Shown here one piece after another: positions 23,086 to 32,999 of a stretch of DNA of 64,000 nt. The stretch is taken from NCBI GenBank assembly GCA_032622095.1, contig CP136065.1, positions 22,250,134 through 22,314,133 of the forward strand. Direction: 5' to 3'. Numbering within the stretch: position 1 is the stretch's first letter; each line of letters opens with the position of its first letter. The notes beneath the pieces were generated by a model. The model made no database searches. It was given only the letters and a program-made list of their open reading frames with translations, and was not told the origin of the DNA. The stretch is from Siphonodentalium dalli (Eukaryota > Mollusca > Scaphopoda > Gadilida > Siphonodentaliidae). Made by a program: the position numbers and the translations under genes.

Positions 23086-23399
23086 CTGCGAAGCTTCGAG
23101 ATTCGATTCGATACGCGAATCAGTCGTCCTGATTCAATTCGATTCGATTCGACTGTCCGATTCGAGAATTTTCGAATCATTCATGATCAGACATCATATA
23201 TAGGCAATCGACTGTCATAACCCCGTGATCAAACGGATCGCCGCGTGGACCAATCTTTCCTATATATTTTGAGAACTCCGTGTATTCGAGAGATAGCCCA
23301 CACACTCCGGACCTCAATGATATGATCGTGAATGAGTATTGATATACCCCACTAAACTTTGACAAACACCAGTAATGGTGTGTAGATCATTTACATATA

Positions 23400-24098
23400 T
23401 CTCCTATATATTTTGATACAATCTATCTAATTTACATATCTCTCTTATATATTTATGTTTGTGTGTGTGTTGTACTTCATACAAATCTACGATTCTCGAC
23501 CGATCGGGACGATATTTGGTAGGTGTGTGTAGTTTGACCAGGCGGTGGTCGTTGTCGTATTGGCGAGCCCGTGCGACGCCCGTGCAGTGCATGCGCAGAC
23601 GAGATCTCGGAAACGGGTGGAGCTATCGACTTGAATTTTGCTATGTGAATGTATCTTGCGCCGGGTACAAATTTTATTGGGTCGCCGAGCCCGTGCGACG
23701 CCCGTGCAGCGCATGCGCAGACGAGATTTCGGAAACGGGTGGAGCTATCGACTTGAAATTTGCTATGTGAATGTATCTTGCGCCGGGTACAAATTTTATC
23801 GGGTCGCCGAGCCCGTGCGACGCCCGTGTAGCGCATGCGCAGACGAGATCTCGGAAACGGTTGGAGCTATCGACTTGAAATTTGCTATGTGAATGTATCT
23901 TGCGCGGGGTACAAATTTTATCGGGTCGCCGAGCCCGTGCGACGCCAGCTTCGCGCATGCGCAGACCAGATCTCGAAAACGGGTGGAGCTACCGGGCACA
24001 ATTTTTTCTTATTGAAACGCGTGGAGCTAAAAATTTAAAAAAATATAAAACAAATGTCATGTTTCGGACAAGCCGCCGGTGGCGGGCTAACCTGCTAG
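23400..24098 (+). mobile_element. Helitron-like element with 122-bp satellite, + orientation
   Basis: The left end is TCTCCTATATATTTTGATAC after an A (23399). A second 5'-like motif starts near 23440. The body holds about four satellite units with period 122 (AAACGGGTGG at about 23611, 23733, 23855 and 23977), each with GCGCATGCGC. The right end is the hairpin GCCGCCGGTGGCGGG, CTAACCTG and CTAG at 24095-24098, followed by T. It lies inside the hAT element. Open frames here are satellite translations. Confidence 0.7.
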
Positions 24099-24201
24099 TA
24101 ATCTATAAATAGAACCAATGTAGGTAATGTCGTAATGACTATTGAAGTGATGTAATTGGGAATTCCTGAGGCGCGTGTTTACAAAATAATACAAAACCAA
24201 A

Positions 24202-24640
24202 ATGAATGAGTTTCGTTGCCTGTTCAATTATATGCTCACTGGAGAAAGTTATGACCCACCCTACCCCACAACGCTATCAAGAAAAGTAAATGACCTGAGA
24301 GAGTCAATGAAGGCCTATTTGAAAACTGATATTGGAAATCCAGTTTCAGTCACTTTCGATCACTGGAAGTCCGACTACAACAGAAATTATCTTGTGCTGA
24401 CCACCCATTATGTCAGCGTCAAATTTTTTCATGGAAGTTTGTCACAAGATGTTTGTCCGCGATCAATTTAGAGACAATGAAGCCGATCACACGGCAAATG
24501 CTACAGAGAAACTGATCAGAGCTCAGTTTGTTAAATATGGGTTGGATTTAAGTAGGGTCATGTTCACCACCACGGACACAACGAATATGATATCATGCAC
24601 AGCACATCAGCTGGGAATTTCCTGGATGGGTTGCTCCTCA
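24202..24640 (+). pseudogene. hAT transposase fragment (frameshifted)
   Basis: The first frame (24202-24471) contains YPTTLSRKVNDLRESMKAYL and VSVTFDHWKSDYNRNYLVLT, then THYVS. This matches the conserved hAT/ZBED block P.R.TLS..L..LY...K, then (V/I)SLT.D.WTS..N..YL..T.HYI. The frame then breaks near 24415 and continues in the next frame (24410-24643) with HTAN, then DLSRVMFTTTDTTNM, the hAT second-aspartate block (V.TD.A.NM). The C-terminal dimerisation region is missing; the sequence runs into unrelated DNA after about 24650. The codon frame is broken and only about 145 residues remain, so it is inactive. Confidence 0.75.
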
Positions 24641-24781
24641 TAAATCAACACTGGGGTACAATCGATAGCTCACGACATATCGTAACATTGTTGATTTTTT
24701 TATCGAAAAGTATGACTATTTTGCGCGATGGTTACCACCGATGTTTGAACCCGAGCTATGTAAATGACTAAAATAGCACAT

Positions 24782-26250
24782 TATTAGCTCAACTTACTTT
24801 GTAAGTTTGAGCTATTGCCATGGTTTGGCGTCCGTCGTCCGTGTGTGCGTGTGTCCGTCAACAATTTCCTTTGGCGCGGGCTACAGGTCGTACCTTTGGT
24901 CTAATCTTTATGAAATTTGTCATGAATGTTGACATTGACATGGAGATGGGAACGAGTCATTTTGGGGTCATTCGGTCAAAAAACATGGCCGCTGGCAGCC
25001 ATCTTGGATTTCAAAATTCAATCCATTGGCGCGGGCTACAGGTCGTCATGAAATTTGTCATGGATCTTAATATTGACATGTAGAAGATCTTTATGAAATT
25101 TGTCATGAATGTTGACATTGGCATGTAGATGGTAACGAGTCATTTTGGGGTCATTTGGTCAAAAAACATGGGGACATGGCTGATATAAGCATCATGCTTT
25201 CTGCCAAATCCCATTCTCTAATAAAATTGTCTTTATGTTATACTTGTACCATTAGCTTGTTAATTCATGTGCATGATTTAGAGAATAAAATATGTTTACA
25301 CTAAAAAACATGGCCGCTGGTGGCCATCTTGGATTTCAAAATTCAATCCATTGGCGCGGGCTACAGGTCGTACTGTTTGTCTGATCATCATGAACTTTGT
25401 CATGGATGTTAATATTGACATGTAGATGAGATCGAGTGATTTTGGGGTCATTCGGCCAAAAAACATGGCCGCCAGCAGCCAATTGGATTTTACTCTTTGC
25501 ATGACTAAATCCTTTGGCGCGGGCTACATGTCGTAGCTTTGGTCAGAACTTCATGAAATTTGTCATGGATGTTAACAATGACATGTAGATGGGAACGAGT
25601 CATTTTGGGGTCGTTCGGCCAAAAAACATGGTCGCCAGCAGCCATCTTGGATTTTACTCTTTGCATGACTAAATCCTTTGGTGCGGGCTACAGGTCGTAC
25701 CTTTGGTTGGATCTTTATGAAATTTGTCATGGATGTTAATATTGACATGTAGATGGGAACGAGTCACTTTGCGGTCATTCGGCCAAAAATCATGGCCGCC
25801 AGCAGCCATCTTGGATTTTACTCTTTGCATGACTAAATCCTTTGGCGCGGGCTGCAGGTCGTAGCTTTGGTCAGATCTTCATGAGATTAGTCATAGATGT
25901 TAACGATGACATGTAGAAGGGAACTAGTCATTTTGGGGTCATTCGGCCCAAAAACATGTCTGCTGGTGGCCATCTTGGATTTCAAAATTAAATCCATTGG
26001 GGCGGAATACAGGTCCTACTAATCGTCTGATCATCATGAAATTGGTCCTGGATGTTAATATTGACATGTAGATGGGAACGAGTCATTTTGGGGTTGTTTA
26101 GACAAAAAACATGGCCGCCAGCAGGTATCTTGGATTTTACTCTATGCATGACTAAATCCTTTGGCGCGGGCTACAGGTCGTAGCGTTGATCGGATCTTCA
26201 TGAAATTTGTCATGGATGGGATTTGTAAAGGCTGTTGACATTGACATGTA
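24782..26250 (+). repeat. Hairpin-headed tandem repeat family R3, copy 2
   Basis: Same head as the copy at 13188 (TAGCTCAACTTAC / GTAAGTTTGAGCTA) and the same ~155-bp units. It is interrupted at about 25172-25300 by unrelated AT-rich sequence and ends without the closing CTAAGTTGAGCTA, so it is truncated. It lies inside the hAT element, downstream of the transposase fragment. Confidence 0.65.
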
Positions 26251-26562
26251 AATAATACACACGTCGAGTTGTTTATGATATACATGAATTTAATGGTGTT
26301 CGTTCAACTTTTCCCCTTTACAATCATGCTAAATTTCGATGTCCGCGAAAGTTGTAGATTAGATTCGAGATTCGATTCGATTCGCAAATCATTCTTGTGA
26401 TTCGATTCGAGATTCGATTTGAAATGAAATCCCCGATTAGCAGGGCATTCTGCAAATGACCGGCACCTTATTCTCAGGCCTGATATCAATAGTATTCAGG
26501 AATGTTTCCATTTGAACTGATTGGTCAATCTCTTTGTTTATAGCAATGACTATATATTTCAG

Positions 26563-26604
26563 ATATGAGGAACATTATTACTCCAACACCATTCTACCAG
26601 GCTG
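26563..26604 (+). CDS. 14-residue linker exon between Fz and SRCR domains
   Basis: A 42-base exon between TATATATTTCAG and GTAAGT with phase 1 at both ends. It therefore fits the 1-1 phase pattern of its neighbours without altering the frame. It reads NMRNIITPTPFYQA, a Thr/Pro-containing linker typical of spacers between extracellular modules. Support is from splice sites and phase only. It could be skipped without a frameshift, because the flanking exons also meet in phase 1. Confidence 0.6.
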
Positions 26605-26914
26605 GTAAGTTCAGTTAATATAACAGTAACATGGTTTTGGGTCTTTTGGGGGGGGGGCATTATGTCGCAATAGTTTATCTCCCCCTGTGCATCGTTTAGT
26701 TGCCAGATATTCTCATATTATCTTTCAATATAATTGTGATTGAGATGAGAAAGCATGTATTTTCTGTAGCAGAGGCATTACAGTTTGGAATCTTTTTTTT
26801 GTATTTATCTTCATTACCACCCCCCCCCCCCCCCCCCATCCACCTGAATTATCTTTATTACCCTGACATATAATGGCAAGTTTCTCCCATATTATTGTTT
26901 AACATGACTTTGTG

Positions 26915-28314
26915 GGTGTCAGACCGATTCTCCGAAGACCTATTACTACGAAGGCCCACAACTCCGAAGACCCGATTCTCCGATGGCCCACAACTCCGAA
27001 GACCCGATTCTCCGACGGCCCATAACTCCGAAGATCCGATTCTCCGAAAGCCCATAACCTCGAAGGGCCGATTCTCCGAAGACCTATAACTCCGAAGGCC
27101 CACAACTCCGAAGACCTGATTCTCCGATGGCCCACTAATCCGAAGACCCGATTCTCCGACGGCCCATAATTCCGAAGATCCGATTATCCGAAAGCCCATA
27201 ACTCTGAAGGGCCGATTCTCCGAAGATCTATAACTCCGAAGACCTATAACTACGAAGGGCCGATTCTCCGAAGACCTACATGTATAACTCCGAAGGCCTG
27301 ATTCTCCGACGGCCCATAACTCCGAAGGTCCGATTCTCCGAAGGTCAGATTCTCCGAAGATTTTGTTTTATCGGGGTATTATCATTTACTAAATAGTGTA
27401 CAGTCCAGTGGCGAAGCCAAGGGGTCCCAAAATTCTTACTGCCCCCATTAAACCTCTACTTGCTATTTCAGACAATATGGGCCCCTACCAAAACATGTCC
27501 AATGTCATGTAAACGCCCGGAAATCGTTCATGGAGCATCAAAATAATCAAACTTTTCCTACTGCCCCCACCTAAATGGGAATCTTGGCCCGCCACTGACA
27601 ATACACCAAATACTATAACGTAACGTTGGCCCATGAGATGCCAGAGTAAAATGTACAGGGGTGAACGGGGAAGAACTTGTCCTTTTTCATATATAAAATG
27701 AACTTGATTGCATCAAATCACCCCAATGCAGTCGGATGTGCACAGTTTAATCATATTAATTGTATTAAGACGTACATTGTGGCAAAATAATTGTATTTCT
27801 TACATAAATGTAAGCATTCTGTGGAAAATTAAGGCTTGTAGCACACTACTGATGGTGTAGATATCACCTTATTATAATACAGGCCCCTTCCCCCCTTTTT
27901 CGTACGCCGGATTCCACCCATTTTGGACCCGTGAATATTTGAATGCCTAGGAGGGATTTCCGGACGTTTACATGACATTTGACATGTTTTTTGGGGGCGG
28001 TCTTCTCTGGTGCCCCATTGACTCCGCCACTGGGCTGTACACTATTTAATAAGCGATAAAACATGATCTTCGGAGAATCGGACCTTCGGAAAATCGGCCC
28101 TTCGAAGTTATAGACCTTCTGAGTTATGGGCGTTCGGATTTATAGGCCTTCGGAGTTATGGGCTTTAAGAGTTATGGGTCTTCGGAGTTATGGGATTTCG
28201 GAGAATCGGGGCTTCGGAGTTATGGGCTTTCGGAGAATCGGGGCGTCGGAGAATCCGTCCTTCGGAGAATCGGACCTTCGGAGTTATGGGTCTTCGGAAA
28301 ATCGCTACGTAACC
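26915..28314. mobile_element. Foldback element with tandem-repeat arms
   Basis: Left arm 26915-27590 and right arm 27900-28314 are inverted copies. The outer part of each arm is a run of short units, CGATTCTCCGAAG and ATAACTCCGAAGGCC at the left and their complements at the right. The inner part shares GTGTACAGNCCAGTGGCG and AAACATGTC(C/A)AATGTCATG. An 8-bp direct repeat ACTTTGTG flanks it (26907-26914 and 28315-28322). The architecture is that of foldback/Galileo-type elements. Open frames of about 60-110 residues inside are repeat translations. Confidence 0.7.
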
Positions 28315-28734
28315 ACTTTGTGACTCAGATTTTCTATCATATTTGACTAGTCAAAACCGCAGTGCACCCAGTGCGAACCATACCCGGTACAGGGCTCTAA
28401 ATCCATTGAGAATCTGAAGTATTAATCTGAGTGTGATGCTCGGGAAAAAAGGACAGCTGTTTCGCTGAAGTAATGCTACATTTTTATTCTCACAAAATTG
28501 TAGTAATGTTTATATCTACAGCGCATGTTCATTGAAGCAAGTTGTTCCTAAACCACAGAGCAGACAACGATTTTTTTCTATAATTCACTGTTGAATAAAA
28601 AGACTCATCTTGTGGATAGAAGAAATAAAAGAGACCAGTGTCTTCCGTTTAGTCGGATTTATAGAAAATGGCTGCTCACGTTGCCTTTGACCAATTGGGA
28701 AATGGTTAAGAACTCTAGAATATGACATTGCCAG

Positions 28735-28850
28735 TGTTAGAGCTCTTTCCATCAATGTATCACATTGTTATAATCAATAAATTGGAAAAATGATCAAGGA
28801 AATATGGGTTGATACGAAAATCGGTCTGGGCACTGAAAGGGTTAAACCTT
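28735..28850. mobile_element. piggyBac-like MITE, partial
   Basis: Matches the element at 44810-44941 (AGAGCTCTTTCCATCAATG, ATATGGGTTGATAC) and ends CACTGAAAGGG before TTAA. The left end is altered, so only the right terminus is intact. Confidence 0.6.
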
Positions 28851-30093
28851 TCTATACTAAATGGATTCTCCCACACTGTGACTGTGGGCTTCTAGTAATT
28901 GCGTAGGACATGGGAATTTACATACAAAATCATTCAATACACCTTTTCTGGCTCCATTCCATATATATTGCATCAAGTCAAGGTCAAGGAGGTCAATATG
29001 GCAAAATTAAACTTATGAATACCATATGAGACCAACAAAGCTTGCTGAATGTGAAAGTTTGGGAGCACATTAGGCCTATATATAGTCATCCATCACTCAT
29101 CACATTTACATAAAAATTCAGTTGCATATATAGGCCTACTGTTCTCCAATTTCTAGCTTTAAATACTGCCTTCACATTAGTGCAGATGGTCTATTGCACA
29201 AAAACACATTCATATGGTTAGATAATACAATATTCATTCATGATATCTTATTATGAATTTTTCTTGGTTTTTTTTACATGTTCTTGGAACTGTTCCTTAT
29301 CTTCACAATTGATACACTTGAGACAATGATCAGATTCAAGGTTTGACAATGATTTCAAATATGTTGCCTTTGATTCGACATTTGATTTAAAATGAAAACG
29401 CCAATTCACAGGGCCCTATACCTAGGGAGTTTGCATATTGAAAGAAAGAATGCAATAGTCATATATTATTACTGAAATTTAAACCTTACTTTATACTTTG
29501 CTATTTCAGAAATCATGATGTTTTATTTATGCACAATTGTAAGCGAATTTATTGGCGATAGACAAACGGTAATGATTTCATCATAGAATGATGCTGCCTA
29601 TAATATACAGTCTCTTTGAAAAGCGACGAAACTCCTATCGGATGTATATCGCTAGATGTCTCGATATTAAATAAGTTTCTGTATTGCAAGGATTCCCTCC
29701 ATTTCATTGAAATGCGCGATTTCCCTCCATTTCATTGAAATGCGCGATTTCATTGGTTTATGGCATAACAGATCACTTCACAGATCAGAGGTCAATGAGG
29801 TCTTGACAATTTTCCCACGCATTGTCAAACTCAACTGTTGTTGGACGACTAAATACAGACGATAAATCCATAATTCATTTTACTCATCGCAATATAGGAG
29901 ACATCATCTTTTTATACGATATTCATCAAAGATATTCATGACTGAATATTCCTTCACATCTTGTTGTATTTATACCTATTTATAATTATTGTATTTATAT
30001 CTATTTCCAATCACAAACATTTACTACTCAGAAATTCACTCCATATTTGGAAACGGTTTATTACCTCATGTTGGGAATGATGCGTGGTCGTAG

Positions 30094-30248
30094 ATATTTA
30101 GTCGGAAATATGGCTTGTTGCCATTCATCGCAAAGCTCTCAATGAGAGCTTTGCAATAAACGGCAACAAGCCATATTTCCGACTATATCCTGAAACTTTA
30201 CCCATAATTATGCTGTGGTTAAGGAGTCAATTATTTAGAGCATTATTG
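30094..30248. mobile_element. Mariner-type MITE, copy 6 (left end lost)
   Basis: The central palindrome and right arm are intact to TTAGAGCATTATTG before TA. The left arm starts inside ATATTTAGTCGGAAATATGG. It ends 24 bases before the SRCR exon acceptor, so it forms part of that exon's 3' splice-site neighbourhood. Confidence 0.7.
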
Positions 30249-30272
30249 TACACAATATCATTCTTCTTTCAG

Positions 30273-30420
30273 GACCACCCATCCCAGTTAGGTTGATGGG
30301 TGGAAACAACAATAACACTGGCCGAGTTGAGCTTTTTTATCGTGGACAGTGGGGTACTGTGTGCGATGATAACTTTGGTAACCCTGATGCCACTGTCATT
30401 TGTAGAATGCTCGGATTCAG
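30273..30420 (+). CDS. SRCR domain, first exon
   Basis: The exon follows acceptor TTCTTCTTTCAG, enters in phase 1, and ends at TTCAG before GTACAG in phase 2. It encodes [20 protein letters not shown], then [20 protein letters not shown] and VICRMLGF. This is the first half of a scavenger receptor cysteine-rich domain (VRL.GG....GRVE......WGTVCDD.....A.V.CR.LGF). SRCR domains are extracellular binding modules of innate immune and epithelial proteins. Four extra copies of the exon end and donor follow in tandem (see 30408-30570). The second half of the domain is 17 kb downstream at 47385; phase 2 meets phase 2 there. Confidence 0.9.
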
Positions 30421-30570
30421 GTACAGTTATTATACCCCACTGTTATTTGTAGAATGCTCGGATTCAGGTACAGTTATTATACCCCTCGGATTCAGGTACA
30501 GTTATTATACCCCTCGGATTCAGGTACAGTTATTATACCCCTCGGATTCAGGTACAGTTATTATACCCCG
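30408..30570 (+). promoter_or_regulatory. Tandem array of duplicated 5' splice sites
   Basis: The exon end plus donor, CTCGGATTCAG|GTACAGTTAT, occurs five times, with GT at 30421, 30468, 30496, 30524 and 30552. The last three steps are exactly 28 bases. The first downstream copy also repeats the preceding GTAGAATG. Using the third donor would keep the frame (75 extra bases, no stop); the others would shift it. Confidence 0.75.
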
Positions 30571-30575
30571 ACTGT

Positions 30576-30880
30576 TCACAGAAATATGGGGGGCTTACTG
30601 GATTTACTTTGTTCGTCTGTCTGTCTGTTCATCTGTTCATATATCTTGGTCGATGGATCATGAGATCTGAACGAAATTTGGTGTGGAGGTTTGCCATCAT
30701 GACTGCTTTCGAAAGAGGGGCAAATGACATTTGCATTTTCCATGCTAGAGTCATCCTTCTTATGTTTATTTGGAAATATTGTTTTTGTCCATCCGCACAG
30801 ATATCTCAGGCAAGATTCAACAGATCTCAATTAAATTTAGTATGAAGATTTGCCATTATGACTGTGTCTCTCATTCTATT
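30576..30880 (+). repeat. Repeat family R2, copy 2
   Basis: Starts at ACAGAAATATGGGGGGCTTACTGGA, followed by TTCGTCTGTCTGTCTG. The units contain GAACGAAATTTGGTGTGG and CATGCTAGAGT. It matches the family at 12796 and 45573. Confidence 0.5.
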
Positions 30881-30975
30881 TCTCCACATTAGCACTCATG
30901 TCGTACCAACAAACCCATTAACACACTTGCCTCATTCTGTGTATATATCTTTGGGGAGAAGCAAAACAGAAAATT
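30872..30975 (+). repeat. Segment shared with 42232-42345
   Basis: TCTCATTCTAT...ACAAACCCATTAACACACTTG and ATTCTGTGTATATATCTTTGGGGAGAAGCAAAA occur in both places with few changes. The second copy begins about a dozen bases after the end of the Helitron array. It is probably the end of a dispersed repeat of unknown type. Confidence 0.5.
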
Positions 30976-31479
30976 TTCACTGGTGGCTTGCAGCTGCTCG
31001 TGAAAATTTGATATTTCTTTACAGACATGAATGAGATATTTCAGGTATTCAAACAAAGAACTGTAGGTATTCTTTTTATATGCCTTTTGAAAAAAAGGTT
31101 GTATTATGTCTTCAGTCTGTTCATCTATCAGTCCATCCGATGATCTGTCCGTCTGCGCCAACGAAACTGGTTTATGAGCTATGGACATTGGTCCAAAACC
31201 GGGTTAGGGGCTATTTTGGCTTATGAGCTTAAGCCCCTAAGACGTTTTGTCCATGCCAAAAAAATGCAGTCTTCGAAGTGTACTAATTCATTTAAAAACA
31301 ACATGAAAAAACCCTCTAAAACTTGGACCCCCTAGTGTCCATTTTGTCTAAATGGTGTCCATCCTTTAGGGCTTGAGTTGCTCATCTCCTAAACCTTTGT
31401 CCACAGTGATGACTCTTTAACATGGACACAAAATACTTCATAATTCCATCAAGTTAACGACTTAAATTTTCATATGGCT

Positions 31480-31720
31480 ATGGGAATTAGTTGCTAATTG
31501 TGGCTCTTTGGACGAGTTTCCCAGATATTTTAAATTTCACAATTAACTTCGATTTTATTTCATAAATTAACCTACCTCATATGGCTCAGAATATATCACT
31601 TTAACGCTTCATCTCAACTCGCATCGTTCCGTTTCCGGTGTGGCTTTTTTTAATTACCCACTTATGTGACGTCACACCGGAATACCCTCTGCCTACTTCA
31701 GTTTATCTTCTTTGCGTCCT
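31480..31720 (-). repeat. Inverted-repeat element X2, partial second copy
   Basis: 31555-31706 is nearly identical, in opposite orientation, to one arm plus core of the element at 37451-37766 (ACCTACCTCATATGGCTCAG, AACGCTTCATCTCAACTCGC, CCGGTGTGGCTTTTTTTAAT, TGACGTCACACCGGAATACC). The other arm is missing. Confidence 0.6.
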
Positions 31721-32779
31721 CGAAGCAACATCGTTTCTAATCGTTCGTCTAATATGACGGACTCTGTTCACATTATAAGCCTCTGGCTTGGTGAACAACA
31801 CTTTATATGAGGATTATACAGTATTGTTATCCTCCTCCCTATTTTCCGCCCTTCTGATTGGCCCATATGCTGTCACATGCCGGGCGACAAATCACACTGT
31901 CGCCCGCTGACCCGGGAGACATTGTTTTTGTCGCCCGCCTGGTGTTATATTGCAAGAATATCTCCAAACACACACTGCAGTAACTCACCTATTTCACATC
32001 ACTACGACGTACTAAAAAATCATAGATCTTATATACCCCACGGATTCGCAAAACACACCAGTTGTGGTGTTTGCCAATTTGCATATATTTAGTGAACACT
32101 AATATTCAAACTTTTAAGTTGATACTTTTATCGGACAAGCGTTATTATTTACTTTTTACATCGAAACATATCGGTGATTCAATTTGTTCATGTCGACATT
32201 ATGATGCAATATTGAAAGAGAGGATCCCTTGAGGTTGGTTGGTTATAAATGTTCATTGGTAGACAACGTAATGCATACGTTTGTCGCGAATGAATGGTAC
32301 TGTGCGCTTATCCTCCGCGATGTCTGCAATGTGATCATATAATTATTTTATGTGAGGATCGCCATGAGCACTGACACGTATGAATGTACATTAATGAAAT
32401 TGACAACTTCCCAATAGCTTTCGGGGAAGACCGTTATGAAATGAACATCGCGAGTAAATTGCGCACATAAGACGACATTGAATATGTCACATTGCAGAAG
32501 ACGAGAACATTACTATGTGGCTTATTGGTTTACATTGCATGGACCGATATTGACGATTTGACCACCAAAATGATCGTAAATAAACGCGGATTACCAAACG
32601 CTTAACAACTTGACTATCGTTTATGGAACATAAATCCTATGGGACGATAAGAAATTACTGAAAATATACATAATCGGGAAAGAAGGCACTCGTGACGCAG
32701 TGCAACATCGTTCGTGTGGATGGCAAGGATATTTTCTGTGGTATAATCGGATAACAAAACAGTTGTTGCCCTTCTTCTC

Positions 32780-32888
32780 GGGAGACATTGAGATTTGTCA
32801 CCCGCTCGAGAACGGAATGTATCCCTGGGAGCTTCGCTCCTCGGGAGACATTCCGTTCTCGAGCGGGTGACAAATCTCAATGTCTCCC
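32780..32888. repeat. Perfect 41-bp hairpin
   Basis: 32780-32820 and 32848-32888 are exact reverse complements containing TTTGTCACCCGCTCGAGAACG. They are separated by 27 bases that themselves contain GGGAGCTTCGCTCC. The similarity extends weakly outward (TTGTTGCCC against GGGCGACAA). A related GGGCGACAAATCACA stretch lies at 31884. Confidence 0.7.
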
Positions 32889-32999
32889 TCGACAACGGGC
32901 GACAACTGTATATTGTATGCCTCGTTTTTTGGCCAGAATATGGCCTCATTTGACAAGAGATCTTTGTCTTTGTCCGCGGGAAAATATGGCGGAAAATTT

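Larger units (their letters stand above)
23086..26447 (+). mobile_element. Decayed hAT element, heavily invaded
   Basis: Both ends carry facing runs of GATTCGATTCGA-type sequence (23095-23175 and 26350-26430) and a similar outermost block (GGCCCTGC at the left, GCAGGGC at the right). Between them is a hAT transposase fragment (24202-24640), a Helitron (up to 24098) and a hairpin-headed repeat (24782-26250). No matching 8-bp target duplication could be shown, so the exact ends are uncertain. Confidence 0.45.

Noticed and set aside
23459-23958. Several 75-119 residue open frames on both strands
   Set aside because: Same satellite in a second Helitron, open in many frames because of its composition.
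26858-27199. Open frames with SSENRSF-like repeats, looking like a repeat protein
   Set aside because: They are readings of the short CTCCGAAG units of a foldback element and have no start context or splice sites.
26920-27360. CRISPR-like regular repeats
   Set aside because: Units are contiguous and degenerate without unique spacers, in a eukaryotic foldback arm.
27411-27597. Separate hAT MITE (CAGTGGCG...CCGCCACTG)
   Set aside because: The same CAGTGGCG block is part of both foldback arms and no 8-bp duplication flanks the shorter interval.
30293-30670. 125-residue open frame beyond the SRCR exon
   Set aside because: After 30420 it translates the duplicated splice-site array and a dispersed repeat; the true domain continues at 47385.
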